Positions 53,784 through 63,379 are shown, numbered from the stretch's first letter. The stretch: 64,000 bases of DNA from DATGPD01 sp041398565 (GCA_041398565.1 JAWKUN010000003.1:62001-126000), one strand, 5' to 3'. Notes: a model not told the origin generated them from the letters alone. A program made the numbers and translations.

Positions 53784-54965
53784 TCAACGCGGATCGCTGA
53801 CGCGGCCGACGAAGAGGATCGCGCCGCTCTTGCGGTCGTGCACGACGAAGAAGAACGGCCGGTCGGCGCGCACGACGAACAGGGGGCGCGGCTGCGGGAT
53901 CGCGGCCGAGGTCGGGCCGAGCACCACGCCGGTGGCGGCCGCGGCCTCGGTCGCCTTCTCGTCGACCTTGAAGAAGGTCTTCTGCACGACCGCCGAGACG
54001 TACAGGTCGCGGCCGCCGGTCATCCCGGAGAAGTCGGCGCTGGCCTTGTCGAACGCCTTCTCCATGCCGAGCTTGCCCAGCGCGGACCCCAGGGAATAGC
54101 CCTCGGTGAGCTCGAAGCGCGGCAGGTGCAGGCGCACCGGGCCGTGCGACCACTGCACCTTCGCCAGACGGCTCTGCAGTTCGGCCGCGGCCGCCGCCGC
54201 TCCGTCGATCTCGTCGGGGACGGCCACCACCATCGCCAGGCTGTGCCCGCGGTAGGGCAGAGAGACGAGCCGGCAGTGCCGGAGCGCGCAGTGGTCGAGG
54301 TCGTCCTCGAGCTGCATGGTCGCGACCTTGGCGCTGTCGCGCGCGTCCAGGTGGAAGTCGGCGTCGCGCGTCGCCGAGCGCGGGAAGGCGGTGGCCCAGC
54401 TGGCGTTCAGGTACACCGCGTTCACCAGGGCCAGCTTCGAGTCGCGCGCCGGGCTGCCTGGAGCGAACAGCTCGGGGATGCGCTTCTTGGTCTGCTCCGC
54501 CACCCACGCGTTGATCTCCTGGCGGGCGCGGTCGGCGGTGAAGTCCACGCGCTGCAGGGGTGCGCCGAAGTCGCGCTCCAGCCGTTCGAGGTAGGCGGGC
54601 GCGAACGCTTGCCCGGCGCTGGCCCAAGCGGCGTTGGCGGCGAGCAGCTCGAAGGCCGGCACCTTCACGTTCTTGCCCCCTTCGTGGACCACCACTTCTC
54701 CGGGCTCGATTCGCGTCTTGGCCAGCGCGCGCCAGGCGTCCGCGTCGGCGAACCCCAGCGCGGTGGCCATCTCGGCCTTGGTCTCGCCGCCGGCTCCGGC
54801 CTCTGCCATCGCCAACGCCGTGGCCAGCGACCACGGCGAGAGGCAGGCGTTGCCGTTCGGTGCGGCCTGTTCGAGGAGGCGGAAGGCGAAACTCGACAGG
54901 TCGGGAGAGGGCTGGGCGGCGAGCGGCAGCATGCCAGTGATGAGAATGGACAAGAATCTCTTCAT
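53784..54965 (-). CDS. Serpin-family protease inhibitor, exported
   Basis: About 393 residues from ATG 54965 (MKRFLSILITG), with GGAG upstream; ATG 54977 or 54980 would add a few residues. A signal peptide (FLSILITGMLPLAAQ) is followed by a full serpin fold: CLSPWSLATALAMAEAGAGG, TDWALVNAVYL-type strand (KLALVNAVYLNASWATAF), LPRFELTEGYSLGSALGKLG and the end PFFFVVHDRKSGAILFVGRV. The reactive-centre loop follows KATEAAAATGVVLG, with hinge alanines expected of an inhibitory serpin. It could protect the cell from its own exported subtilases or from foreign proteases. It is convergent with the small membrane protein and divergent from the XdhC-like gene. Confidence 0.93.
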   Translation of the reverse strand: MKRFLSILITGMLPLAAQPSPDLSSFAFRLLEQAAPNGNACLSPWSLATALAMAEAGAGGETKAEMATALGFADADAWRALAKTRIEPGEVVVHEGGKNVKVPAFELLAANAAWASAGQAFAPAYLERLERDFGAPLQRVDFTADRARQEINAWVAEQTKKRIPELFAPGSPARDSKLALVNAVYLNASWATAFPRSATRDADFHLDARDSAKVATMQLEDDLDHCALRHCRLVSLPYRGHSLAMVVAVPDEIDGAAAAAAELQSRLAKVQWSHGPVRLHLPRFELTEGYSLGSALGKLGMEKAFDKASADFSGMTGGRDLYVSAVVQKTFFKVDEKATEAAAATGVVLGPTSAAIPQPRPLFVVRADRPFFFVVHDRKSGAILFVGRVSDPR

Positions 54966-55178
54966 GGGGAACTCCATCATGGGCTCGGATGCCAGGGCGC
55001 GCCGGCATCGCTTCAGGAACGGCGCGACGACGGTGGCGCGGGCGCCTGGTTCCCGCGTGGCGGCTCGGACGCGGCGCATCGGGCCGTAGCACGCGCCGTA
55101 GCGCATGGGCGCGAACCAGCGAAGCCGGTGGCGTGTGACGAGAGGCGCCAGCGGGAGCAGGCGCGCTTCGAGGGCGGC

Positions 55179-55207
55179 GTGACGGAGGTCGCGATCGCCA
55201 GTAGGCT
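55179..55207 (+). promoter_or_regulatory. Candidate promoter of the XdhC-like gene
   Basis: GTGACG (55179-55184), a 17-bp spacer and TAGGCT (55202-55207) lie 10 nt before ATG 55218. The transcript would start next to the start codon. Confidence 0.4.
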
Positions 55208-55217
55208 TGGGCTCGTC

Positions 55218-56105
55218 ATGGGTTCCGCCGCGCAGCCGGACATCTTCGAAGAAGTGGTGCGCCTGCGCCACGAGGGCATTCCGGCCGCGCTCGCGACCAT
55301 CGTCGGCACGCGGGGGTCGACCCCGGGGCGCGAGGCCATGCGCCTCTTGGTGCTGGAGGACGGCACTTTCCTGGGGACGGTCGGCGGTGGCTGTCTGGAG
55401 GCCGAGGTGTACGAGGCCGCCAAGGAGGTGATCCGGGACGAGAGGCCTCGCACGCTGGCGTTCCGACTGACCGAGTTCGGGTCGCCCGACTCGGGCCTCC
55501 TGTGCGGCGGCGAGGTGACCGTCTTCGTCGAGCCGATCACCACGCCCAGCCTGTGGGTGTTCGGCGGCGGCCACGTCAGCAAGGCGCTGTGCCAGGTGGC
55601 GGCCCTCGCCGGGTTTCGGGTGACGGTGAGCGACGACCGCGCGGCGTTCGCCTCGCCGGAGCGCTTCCCCTGGGCCGCTGCGACGGTGGCGGCGCCGTTC
55701 CTCGAGACGGTCGCGCACATGCCGCTGCGCGCCAACACCTACGTCGTGATCGTCACGCGTGGCCACAAGGAGGACGGACAGGTACTCGAGGCGCTGGCGG
55801 CGCGCGCCGCGCGCGGCGAGCGCGCCAAGTTCCTCGGCATGATCGGCAGCAAGACCAAGCGCGCGGTGCTCTTCCGCCACCTCCGCGCGGCCGGCGTCGA
55901 CCCTGCCTTCCTCGACACCGTACGCAGTCCCGTCGGCCTGTCCTTGGGCGCTCGCTCGCACGAGGAGATCGCCGTGGCGGTCGTGGGTGAGCTGATCCAG
56001 GTGCGGCGCACCGGTCGCGATGCCGCGGCGACCTGGGAGCCGCGCCGCACCGCACGTGCATCCCGGGTGGAGCCCGTCACGCCGCCAGCTCCGACTGAAC
56101 CGTAG
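55218..56105 (+). CDS. XdhC/CoxI-family protein
   Basis: About 295 residues from ATG 55218. XdhC proteins hold and sulfurate molybdenum cofactor for insertion into xanthine dehydrogenase-type enzymes. The N-terminal XdhC_CoxI domain has ATIVGTRGSTPGREAMRLLV and TVGGGCLEAEVYEAAKE, with the conserved Cys, and the second Cys in SGLLCGGEVTVFVEP. The C-terminal Rossmann domain has LWVFGGGHVSKALCQVAALA, YVVIVTRGHKEDGQVLE, FLGMIGSKTKRAVLF and GLSLGARSHEEIAVAV. All features are intact. No molybdo-hydroxylase gene lies in the window, so its client is elsewhere. Confidence 0.93.
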   Translation: MGSAAQPDIFEEVVRLRHEGIPAALATIVGTRGSTPGREAMRLLVLEDGTFLGTVGGGCLEAEVYEAAKEVIRDERPRTLAFRLTEFGSPDSGLLCGGEVTVFVEPITTPSLWVFGGGHVSKALCQVAALAGFRVTVSDDRAAFASPERFPWAAATVAAPFLETVAHMPLRANTYVVIVTRGHKEDGQVLEALAARAARGERAKFLGMIGSKTKRAVLFRHLRAAGVDPAFLDTVRSPVGLSLGARSHEEIAVAVVGELIQVRRTGRDAAATWEPRRTARASRVEPVTPPAPTEP

Positions 56106-56118
56106 ACCCGGCCTTTCG

Positions 56119-56147
56119 TTGCCTCCCGTCGGGCGGCCTGGCATCAT
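56119..56147 (+). promoter_or_regulatory. Candidate promoter of the TPR-like gene at 56216
   Basis: TTGCCT (56119-56124), a 17-bp spacer and CATCAT (56142-56147) lie 68 bp before ATG 56216. Confidence 0.35.
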
Positions 56148-56215
56148 CCTCCGCCCGCTTCCGCCCAAGCGACGGCCGCGCACCGGCGTGGCCACGACCC
56201 ATTCGACCCTTTCGC

Positions 56216-57268
56216 ATGCGTCCCATTCCCGCCTGGTTGTTCCTCGCCGCCGCTCCCGCGCTCTCCGCTCAGGACGTCATCCATTGGGTCGACGGCACGA
56301 CGACGGATCGTTGCCGCGTTTCCGACTTCACCGTGATCGAGGTGAAGTGGCAGGGCGGGGGGGGCAGCGACCACAAGTCCTCCGACCAGGTCGTCGATCT
56401 CAAGGTCGAGAAGGTGCTGGACCGCTACAAGCGCGGGTTCGACGCCAAGAACAACAACGCCGAGGACACCCCCGATCTGTTCTTGGGGGTGGCGCGCCAA
56501 GACCTGACCAAGGCGCCGTTCATGGCGCAGTTCGGCTTCTGGGAGGCGGGCAAGTTCCTGATGGAGGCCGGCAAGGCAGCGGAGGCCTTCGCCACCTTCG
56601 ACGAACTCATCCAGAAGCTGCCCGACTCCGGGTTCGTGCCGCGCGCCTACGCCATGAAGCTCGACTACTACCTGTCGAGCGGCAAGGCCAAGAGTGCCGA
56701 CAAGCTGGCGAAGGAATACAAGGAGCTCGCGACAACCAAGGGCTACCCCAACGGCTACCTGCACGAGGCGAGCTTCTACGGCATCATGGCCGACGCGGTC
56801 GCCGGCACGCTCAAGCCGAACGAGCTGCGCAGCCAGCTGCAAAACTTGATCGCGCAGACCGAGTCGTCATTCCCGATGGTCGCCAACCGTTGCCGGCTGC
56901 AGGTGGCCGACTCCTGGCGGCGTGAGGGCAAGGCCGACGAAGCGATGACCATGTACGAGCGCATCGCCAAGGAGAAGGTCGTCGACACGACGACGTTGGC
57001 GGGCGCGATGCTCGGCACCGGCCACATCCAGTTCGGCAAGGGTACGGAGTCCGACAAGGAGCCGTACCGCGAGGCGATGCTGTCGTTCCTGCACGTCTAC
57101 CTCGACACGCCGGCGGCCTCGCCCGACGTGGTCGCCGAGGCCTTGTACCAGGCCTCCGAGGCCGCGCTGAAGTGGGGCGGCACCGACCACCGCATGATCG
57201 CTGGCCGCCTGCGCTACATGCTGCGCTCGGACTCCCGCTTCGGCGAAACGGAGTGGGCGAAGAAGTAG
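56216..57268 (+). CDS. Exported tetratricopeptide-like protein
   Basis: About 350 residues from ATG 56216; signal peptide WLFLAAAPALSAQ. A small beta N-terminus (DVIHWVDGTTTDRCRVSDFT, like an SH3/LSm-type strand pattern) is followed by TPR-like helix pairs (FGFWEAGKFLMEAGKAAEAF; MYERIAKEKVVDTTTLAGAM). It probably acts as an assembly factor or periplasmic scaffold. Function unknown. The GTG of the PlsC-like gene lies inside its last codons, so the two are translationally coupled. Confidence 0.8.
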   Translation: MRPIPAWLFLAAAPALSAQDVIHWVDGTTTDRCRVSDFTVIEVKWQGGGGSDHKSSDQVVDLKVEKVLDRYKRGFDAKNNNAEDTPDLFLGVARQDLTKAPFMAQFGFWEAGKFLMEAGKAAEAFATFDELIQKLPDSGFVPRAYAMKLDYYLSSGKAKSADKLAKEYKELATTKGYPNGYLHEASFYGIMADAVAGTLKPNELRSQLQNLIAQTESSFPMVANRCRLQVADSWRREGKADEAMTMYERIAKEKVVDTTTLAGAMLGTGHIQFGKGTESDKEPYREAMLSFLHVYLDTPAASPDVVAEALYQASEAALKWGGTDHRMIAGRLRYMLRSDSRFGETEWAKK

Positions 57269-57990
57269 CGCCCCCGGCCTCCTGGCCGAACGCGGCCGCC
57301 TACTGGTGCCTGTGGGCGACCGTCGGCACGACGGCGCGCCTTGCCTTCCGTGTCGCGGTCCAGGGCAGGTTGCCGCGACATGGTCCCTGCGTCGTCGTGG
57401 CCAACCACGCCTCCTTCCTCGACCCGGTCGTCCTGGGCGCCGCCTGCCGCCGCCGCATCTTCTTCCTCATGGACGCGGTGCTGTGCCGCACGCCACCGCT
57501 GCGCTGGTTCTACCGCCTGAGTCGCGTCATCCCGGTCGACCCCCGCGGGAGCAACCGCGAGGCCTTGCGCCGGGCGCGCGCCGAACTCGATCGCGGCCAC
57601 GTGATCGGCATCTTCCCCGAAGGCGGCATCAGCCGTGACGGCAGCATGGTGCTGGGCAACACCGGCGCCGTGTCGCTGGCCTTGAACGGCGACGTGCCGG
57701 TCGTGCCGGTCGGCATCGTCGGCGCCTACGGGGCGCTGCCGGCGCACCGCAGCCTCCCCTCGTTCCGGCGCGTGCGTGTGCACTTCGGGACGCCGATGTT
57801 GCCGAGCGATCTTCTGGCCGACGGTGGCGTCGCGCCGCCCGCGACCGATCCGCTCTCGCCGACGACGCGGGACCGCAACCGCAAGGTGCGGCTGCGAGTC
57901 GCGACTCGCCGCGTGATGGATGCGGTCGCGGCGCTCGCCGGCCAGACCAGCCGCGAGGCCGAACTCGAGGGGCGCGCTCGAGCGCGCTGA
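57253..57990 (+). CDS. 1-acyl-sn-glycerol-3-phosphate acyltransferase (PlsC-like)
   Basis: About 245 residues from GTG 57253, overlapping the previous gene by 16 bp; an in-frame upstream extension is ignored. It has acyltransferase motifs I NHASFLD (His52, Asp57), II around RVIPVDPRGSNREALRRA and III IGIFPEGGISRDG, with IV VPVVPVGIVGAYGALP. An N-terminal hydrophobic segment (YWCLWATVGTTARLAF) anchors it to the membrane. It makes phosphatidic acid or a related lipid. The basic tail (SREAELEGRARAR) is not part of the fold. Confidence 0.93.
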   Translation: MGEEVAPPASWPNAAAYWCLWATVGTTARLAFRVAVQGRLPRHGPCVVVANHASFLDPVVLGAACRRRIFFLMDAVLCRTPPLRWFYRLSRVIPVDPRGSNREALRRARAELDRGHVIGIFPEGGISRDGSMVLGNTGAVSLALNGDVPVVPVGIVGAYGALPAHRSLPSFRRVRVHFGTPMLPSDLLADGGVAPPATDPLSPTTRDRNRKVRLRVATRRVMDAVAALAGQTSREAELEGRARAR

Positions 57991-58087
57991 TCGCAAGCCG
58001 CACGACTTTTTGTGCGCCGCGCGCGCAAAGTCGGGATCGTCGCTTCCCAAGGTTGCCGGACGCGTGTGCGTCCAGGAGGGCAACCGG

Positions 58088-58639
58088 GTGGACAGAGAGA
58101 TCGATCCAGCAGGAGTGGAGGCGACCGCGAAGCAAGTGCGCCGGTTGGCGCTGCAGTTCCTCTGGCGTTGGTCGGATCGCGCGACGGCCAACCTCGTCGA
58201 CGACTTGGCCCAACTCACGACGCTCGACACGCTGGCGAGACTGGGCCAGATGCACGATCCGCGGCGCTTGCCGGGACTGGTGCGGACGATCGCGCGCCGG
58301 CGGCGCTACCGATCGCTGCTGGGCGAGCGCCGGCGGCCCGAGGCCGACGGCTCGGCGTTGACGTCGGATCTGCCGGCACGCCATCGCGACCCCGCGATGC
58401 TCTTGGTGTCGTCGCGCTGGATCGACCGCGAGCGTCTGCTGCCTTGGCTCGACGAGGCGATGCAGCGGCTGTCGCCGCTGAACTCGCAGCTGTTGCGCGA
58501 CTTCTACTGCGGCTGGTCGTGCCGGGAACTCGCCGCGCGGCATCGTATGTCGCCCGACGTGGTCAAGGTGCGGCTGTACCGCAGCCGCGAGCGGATCCGG
58601 GCTTGCCTCGAAAGGCGTGTGGTGACTTCGTCGCCGTGA
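58088..58639 (+). CDS. ECF-like RNA polymerase sigma factor
   Basis: About 183 residues from GTG 58088, with AGGAGG 8 nt upstream, which decides the start. The C-terminal region is a clear sigma region 4: LLPWLDEAMQRLSPLNSQLL, FYCGWSCRELAARHRMS and PDVVKVRLYRSRERIRACL. The N-terminal region-2-like part is short and weak, as in planctomycetal ECF sub-families. No anti-sigma gene is adjacent; the exported TPR protein follows after 45 bp and may be its partner or target. Confidence 0.83.
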   Translation: MDREIDPAGVEATAKQVRRLALQFLWRWSDRATANLVDDLAQLTTLDTLARLGQMHDPRRLPGLVRTIARRRRYRSLLGERRRPEADGSALTSDLPARHRDPAMLLVSSRWIDRERLLPWLDEAMQRLSPLNSQLLRDFYCGWSCRELAARHRMSPDVVKVRLYRSRERIRACLERRVVTSSP

Positions 58640-58684
58640 CGGGGCGGTTCCTCGTACGACGACAGGTTCGAAAGGAGAGAAGAG

Positions 58685-59551
58685 ATGCTTCGAGTACGTT
58701 CTTTTGTCGCACGTGCGGCCGTTTCCGCACTGCTCTCGCTGCCCTCGGTCGTGGCGCAAGCCGCTCCGGCTCCCGCGAGCGCCAAGCAGATGCTCGCCGA
58801 GGCCCGGGCCGTGGCGGCGCAGGCCAAAGGCAAGAAGGGTAGCGAGCGGAGCGCCGCCCTCGAGGCCGGCGCCGTCGCCTTCGAGCGCGTGGTCGAGACC
58901 TGCTCCGCGGATCCCGCGGTCGTGGCGGAGGCGTCGTTCGAGGCCGGTGAGCTGTGGCGGCGCCGCGGCTCGCTGGCCGAGGCCGAGCGGGCCTACCGAA
59001 GCGCCCTGCAGAGCGATCCGGGGCGCTACGAGGCGCGCGCTTCGTTCGAGGTCGCGCACCTGCTGCGGCGCGGCAAGCAGTTCGACGCCGCTGTGGAGCT
59101 GTACCGCAAGGTCGCGGGTCTGCAGCCGGGCACCGCGCGCGCCCAGAGCGCCTTGCTGTGGTGCGGGCGCACGATGCAAGCGGCCAATCGCATCGACGCG
59201 GCCGTGGCTGCGTTCCGGTCGGCGCTGCAGTCCGCGGGGAGTGCCGGTGCCGTCATCGACGCCGGCAACTGGCTGGCCAAGGCGCAGATCCGTACGGGCG
59301 ACCTGGACGCTGCCCGCGCCACCCTCGCCGAGGTCGACCAGCGCACGGCGACGGAGACGGCTGGCGACAGTCCGGCGGCCACCCGGCTGCGGTTGCGAGT
59401 CACCGAGATGACCGCGCGTCGGGCGCTGCAGCGCGCCGCCGACAAGGAGGCCGGCGCTGCCGACGACGCCGTCGACCTCGAGGCCGATGGGGAGTCCCAG
59501 GGCGAGGAAGTCGAACCGCCGCCGGCGCCGCCGAAGAGCCGGCGGCGTTGA
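58685..59551 (+). CDS. Exported TPR protein
   Basis: About 288 residues from ATG 58685, with GAAAGGAGAG upstream. Signal peptide SALLSLPSVVAQ. About four TPR units follow (EASFEAGELWRRRGSLAEAE; ASFEVAHLLRRGKQFDAAVE; ALLWCGRTMQAANRIDAAVA; AGNWLAKAQIRTGDLDAARA), then an acidic and Pro-rich tail. It lies directly after the ECF-like sigma factor and may belong to the same response. The binding partner is unknown. Confidence 0.87.
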   Translation: MLRVRSFVARAAVSALLSLPSVVAQAAPAPASAKQMLAEARAVAAQAKGKKGSERSAALEAGAVAFERVVETCSADPAVVAEASFEAGELWRRRGSLAEAERAYRSALQSDPGRYEARASFEVAHLLRRGKQFDAAVELYRKVAGLQPGTARAQSALLWCGRTMQAANRIDAAVAAFRSALQSAGSAGAVIDAGNWLAKAQIRTGDLDAARATLAEVDQRTATETAGDSPAATRLRLRVTEMTARRALQRAADKEAGAADDAVDLEADGESQGEEVEPPPAPPKSRRR

Positions 59552-59792
59552 GCCATCGCCGGCAGCCGCATTGCTCCGATGGGCGGCACCCGTGTCCTCG
59601 TCGACGAGGTCGGCGGGGGCGGGCGCTGAACGGCCGACTCTCGGCGCAGCCGGCGCTGCAACTCGATGGGACTCGAGTGGTCGCTACGCGACGACCAGAA
59701 GGGGCTGCGGCGCCGCGGTGTACGTGGTCGCCACGGCTTCCGCTGCGGTGCCGCAGGAACCTCGCGCCGCGAAGGATCGCGGAAGTCGAAGC

Positions 59793-61100
59793 TCAGGCCG
59801 GGCGCGTGCCGATTCCCTCGTACACGAACCCCTGGGCCCGCATGCGCTCGGGGTTGAAGATGTTGCGGCCGTCGAACACGACCGGCGTCTTGAGGCGCGT
59901 GCGGACTTCTTCCGGGTCGGCGTGGCGGAACTCGTTCCATTCCGTCACCAGCAGCAGCGCGTCGGCCCCCTCGAGCGCCTCGAGTGCCGAAGCCGAGTAG
60001 CGGATGCGGTCACCGAGGCGACGGCGCGCCTCGTTGATCGCTTCGGGATCGAACGCGGTGACGGTGGCTCCGGCAGCGAGAAGAGCCTCGATGAGGACCA
60101 GCGCAGGGGCCTCGCGCATGTCGTCGGTGCGCGGCTTGAAGGCCAGGCCCCACACCGCGAAGTGCCGTCCCGTGAGATTGCCGCGGAAGTGCTTCTCGAC
60201 CTTGGCGAAGAGCATGTGCTTCTGCGCCTCGTTCACCTCCTCGACCGAGTTGACGATACGGGGCACATAGCCGTGCGCCTCGGCAGTGCGCACGAGCGCG
60301 CGGACGTCCTTGGGGAAGCACGAGCCGCCGTAGCCGACGCCGGGAAACAGGAAGGCGGCGCCGATGCGCGCGTCGGTGGCGATTCCCTTGCGCACCTCGT
60401 TGACGTCGGCACCCACGGCCTCGCAGATGCGCGCCATCTCGTTCATGAACGAGATGCGCGTCGCCAGCATGGCGTTGGCCGCGTACTTGGTCATCTCCGC
60501 CGAGCGCGGGTCCATCACCAGGATCGGCTTGCCGGTGCGGACGAACGGCGAGTAGATCTCGGTCATGATGTCGACGGCGCGCTTGGACGTGCTGCCGATG
60601 ACCACGCGGTCGGGCTTCATGAAGTCGTCGATGGCGGCCCCTTCCTTCATGAACTCGGGGTTGCTCACGACGTCGAACTCGTGCTTGGTGTGCGCAGCGA
60701 CCTCGGCGCGGACTTTCTCGTTGGTGCCGACCGGAACCGTGCTCTTGGTGACGACCACCTTGTAGCCGTCCATCACCTTGCCGATGGTGCGGGCCACGCC
60801 GAGCACGTGACGTAGGTCGGCACTACCGTCTTCGTCCTGCGGGGTGCCGACGGCGATGAAGATGACGCGCGCCGCCTTGATGCTGGCGTCGAGGTCAGTG
60901 CTGAAGGACAAGCGCTCCTCGGCGACGTTGCGCTGGATGAGCTCCTCGAGACCCGGCTCGTAGATCGGTACCTCGCCGGCGCGCAACCGATTGACCTTGT
61001 TCTCGTCGATGTCGACGCACATGACCCGGTTGCCGGTCTCGGCGAGACACGTTCCGAGGACCAGGCCGACGTAGCCGGTGCCGATGACTGCGATCTTCAT
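59793..61100 (-). CDS. ugd: UDP-glucose 6-dehydrogenase
   Basis: About 435 residues from ATG 61100 (MKIAVIGTGYVGLVLGTCLA). It oxidises UDP-glucose twice with NAD to UDP-glucuronate for exopolysaccharides or lipid decoration. Features are the NAD-binding GTGYVGL, VFIAVGTPQ-type strand (FIAVGTPQDEDGSADL), KSTVPVGT, NPEFMKEG, the catalytic Lys205 (AEMTKYAANAMLATRISFMN) and catalytic Cys261 (GVGYGGSCFPKD). The C-terminal NAD domain has WGLAFKPRTDDMREAPAL. Length fits the bacterial type. It is divergent from a small lipoprotein gene. Confidence 0.96.
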   Translation of the reverse strand: MKIAVIGTGYVGLVLGTCLAETGNRVMCVDIDENKVNRLRAGEVPIYEPGLEELIQRNVAEERLSFSTDLDASIKAARVIFIAVGTPQDEDGSADLRHVLGVARTIGKVMDGYKVVVTKSTVPVGTNEKVRAEVAAHTKHEFDVVSNPEFMKEGAAIDDFMKPDRVVIGSTSKRAVDIMTEIYSPFVRTGKPILVMDPRSAEMTKYAANAMLATRISFMNEMARICEAVGADVNEVRKGIATDARIGAAFLFPGVGYGGSCFPKDVRALVRTAEAHGYVPRIVNSVEEVNEAQKHMLFAKVEKHFRGNLTGRHFAVWGLAFKPRTDDMREAPALVLIEALLAAGATVTAFDPEAINEARRRLGDRIRYSASALEALEGADALLLVTEWNEFRHADPEEVRTRLKTPVVFDGRNIFNPERMRAQGFVYEGIGTRPA

Positions 61101-61281
61101 GGAGCGGAGGGAGCGATGCGGGAGGCTCGGTACCGAGACCGAGGGGGCGGGAAAGGTAACACCACGGCAGGTCTCCGCGCCCGCCCGCAGGCGAGTTCCG
61201 GGCACGCTGCGGCGGACCGTCCGCCGTGCAAAAGGTGGCTGCGGCTGGCAGTTCCCCTGGCACCGGAGCTACGCTCCCGGA

Positions 61282-61731
61282 ATGGTGCGTCGCGCCGCGT
61301 GGATCTGTCTGTTCGCTGTCGCTGGCTGCACCTTGCCGGAGACCGTCGAGAACCTCGAACGCGAGAACCCGCCGGCTGCCCTGGGGCGGCCGGGCTTCGT
61401 GCGCGTCGGCGCTCGCGCTGGGGCCTGGATCGGAGGAGCGGTCGGCGGCGTCGCCTCCATCGTGCTGCTGCCGGTCACCTACCCGTTGTCGCTGCTGGCC
61501 GAGTGTCCGCTCGGCTACAGCCAGGCCGAGTTCCGCTGGGCGCCGGCGAGCATGGGCGCGGCCGCAGGGCACTGGGCGATCGGTGCTCCCCTCGACGTCC
61601 TGCATTACGTCTTCTACCGGGCATGGACCGGCGACAGCTGCGAGCCGGCAGCCTACGAGTTCGTGCCGATGCCGCCGCCGGTCGGGCCGGGTGTGCCTCC
61701 GGTCGACAACACCGCCGCCGACAAGAACTGA
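61282..61731 (+). CDS. Small lipoprotein of unknown function
   Basis: About 149 residues from ATG 61282. The signal ends in a lipobox (CLFAVAGC, Cys near 17). The mature part has a hydrophobic hairpin (GARAGAWIGGAVGGVASIVL ... PVTYPLSLLAECPLGYSQAE) and a Pro-rich tail. TACGCT (61270-61275) ends 6 nt before the ATG, so the transcript may be leaderless. No family recognised. Confidence 0.75.
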   Translation: MVRRAAWICLFAVAGCTLPETVENLERENPPAALGRPGFVRVGARAGAWIGGAVGGVASIVLLPVTYPLSLLAECPLGYSQAEFRWAPASMGAAAGHWAIGAPLDVLHYVFYRAWTGDSCEPAAYEFVPMPPPVGPGVPPVDNTAADKN

Positions 61732-61900
61732 CGCGGCCTCGCGCGGAGGCGGCGTGGAACACGGAAGCACAAGAACGCGGACCGATCCGTCACGGTGTGG
61801 CCTGCGGCGTGCCCGTCGCGAGGTCCGCGGCTCTGCGGCCAGCATCTGGGCACGAACGACTCGCCACGGCGCCGGCGCATCTCGGTAGGTCCACGACTGC

Positions 61901-63268
61901 ATGCGTCACGCTCCACACGACACGCGCCTGGGTCAATTGCAGCGTGGTCGCGGTGCCGGCTTCCTCGCCGCCCTTGCCCAACCTGCCGCGGCGCGCGACG
62001 AGGTGCTGGGCTGTGTGCTCGAGGACCCGCGCATCGACGCACAGATCGAGGCGCGCGGCGCGTACTACGCCGAGCTGGCGCACCGCATCGACGTCGACGT
62101 CGCGCCGATGGTGCGGCGCGCGGCCGCCGCCGACGGCTGGCTGGCGGTCGACGTGCTGGTCGAACTGGCCGCGCGCGGCCACTCGGTCGCCACGAACTTG
62201 CTGACGTGTCCGGAGCGCGAGCCGGAGGCCGCGACTGCGGTGCTGAAGGACCTGGTCGCGCACGGCGAGTGGGCCGTGTCGCACCTCGAACTGCCCGCGG
62301 CCGCCTTCCTGGCCGAACAGCTCGACGCGGCCGACGAACTGGTGCACGCCGTCGAGATCGACGGCGAGTTCTGGAATCGTTGGCGCTCGGCGTTGTGGAG
62401 GGTCGAGCGCGCGTTCGTCGACGCGGCCGCGCAGGCGGCCGTCGCGGCGGCGCTCGCGCCGGAACCGGTCCGCGACCTCGACGCCCTGGCGACCGAGGAC
62501 TTGATCCTTCGCGCGCAGTACGGCCAGAGCGGTTGGAAGCGCGCGCGCCAGGTTCTCGAGCGGCGCGACAGCGAGCTCGAACGGGAAGTGCTCGCCGACG
62601 TCGTGACGCACGCCCACGAGGGGTCGTCGGCGGTGATCGCCGCCCGGACGCTGGGATCGTTCGGCGACCTGCGTTTGCTGGCGAGCGCCGAGGCAACGTT
62701 CGCGCGCACCGATCTCGACTTCTCGGGCACGGCCAACGCAATCGAGCGCCAACGGCGTGCGGCACTGCTGCACTACGTCAAGGCGCTGCCGCCGGCGACC
62801 GTGCTGCCGCTCGCGCGCCGGTGGTGGCCGCGTGGCGGCTACTTGCGGGTAGCCGCTGGTGCCGTGCTGCGGCGCCACGCCGAAGCCGTCGACCGCGAGT
62901 GGCTCGAGGAGGTCGTGGCGCGCACGCTGGGGCCGGCGTGCGACCGGGTGATCAACGAGATCGAGGCGCTGCGCCGCATCGGCGACGTGCGTACGCTGCC
63001 GGTGCTGATCCGTGTCGCCGAGCAGTCGACCTACTCGTTCGCGCGCGGGAACGCGTTGCTCGGCGTCGCTGCCCACGCGCAGGAGGCGCAAGCCCGGATC
63101 GCCCTGCACGAAGCGCTGTGGGACAGCGAGGACGTGGCCGTGGAGCTCGCGTGCACGCATGCCGACCTGCGACCGGTGGGCTCACGCGCGCGCATCGCCG
63201 AGATCGTCGCCGCGCCGCTGGTGCCGCCGGAGGTGCATCTTGCGGCGTTGTCGCGGGCGTTGGCGTGA
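61901..63268 (+). CDS. HEAT/armadillo-like helical repeat protein
   Basis: About 455 residues from ATG 61901, no signal peptide or membrane helix. It is almost wholly helical with HEAT-like units: VLVELAARGHSVATNLLTCP, SSAVIAARTLGSFGDLRLLA, YLRVAAGAVLRRHAEAVDRE, VINEIEALRRIGDVRTLPVL and RGNALLGVAAHAQEAQARIA. It is probably a cytoplasmic scaffold. No enzymatic motif; neighbours give no clue. Confidence 0.78.
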   Translation: MRHAPHDTRLGQLQRGRGAGFLAALAQPAAARDEVLGCVLEDPRIDAQIEARGAYYAELAHRIDVDVAPMVRRAAAADGWLAVDVLVELAARGHSVATNLLTCPEREPEAATAVLKDLVAHGEWAVSHLELPAAAFLAEQLDAADELVHAVEIDGEFWNRWRSALWRVERAFVDAAAQAAVAAALAPEPVRDLDALATEDLILRAQYGQSGWKRARQVLERRDSELEREVLADVVTHAHEGSSAVIAARTLGSFGDLRLLASAEATFARTDLDFSGTANAIERQRRAALLHYVKALPPATVLPLARRWWPRGGYLRVAAGAVLRRHAEAVDREWLEEVVARTLGPACDRVINEIEALRRIGDVRTLPVLIRVAEQSTYSFARGNALLGVAAHAQEAQARIALHEALWDSEDVAVELACTHADLRPVGSRARIAEIVAAPLVPPEVHLAALSRALA

Positions 63269-63379
63269 CAGCGCCGGTGTGATCGCGCCGACACGATCGG
63301 GACGAGTGCATCCGGCGCAGGATGGCTGGCGAAGCTCTTCGCCGCTGGCGGACCGCCGGCCTCCATCCACCGGAACACC

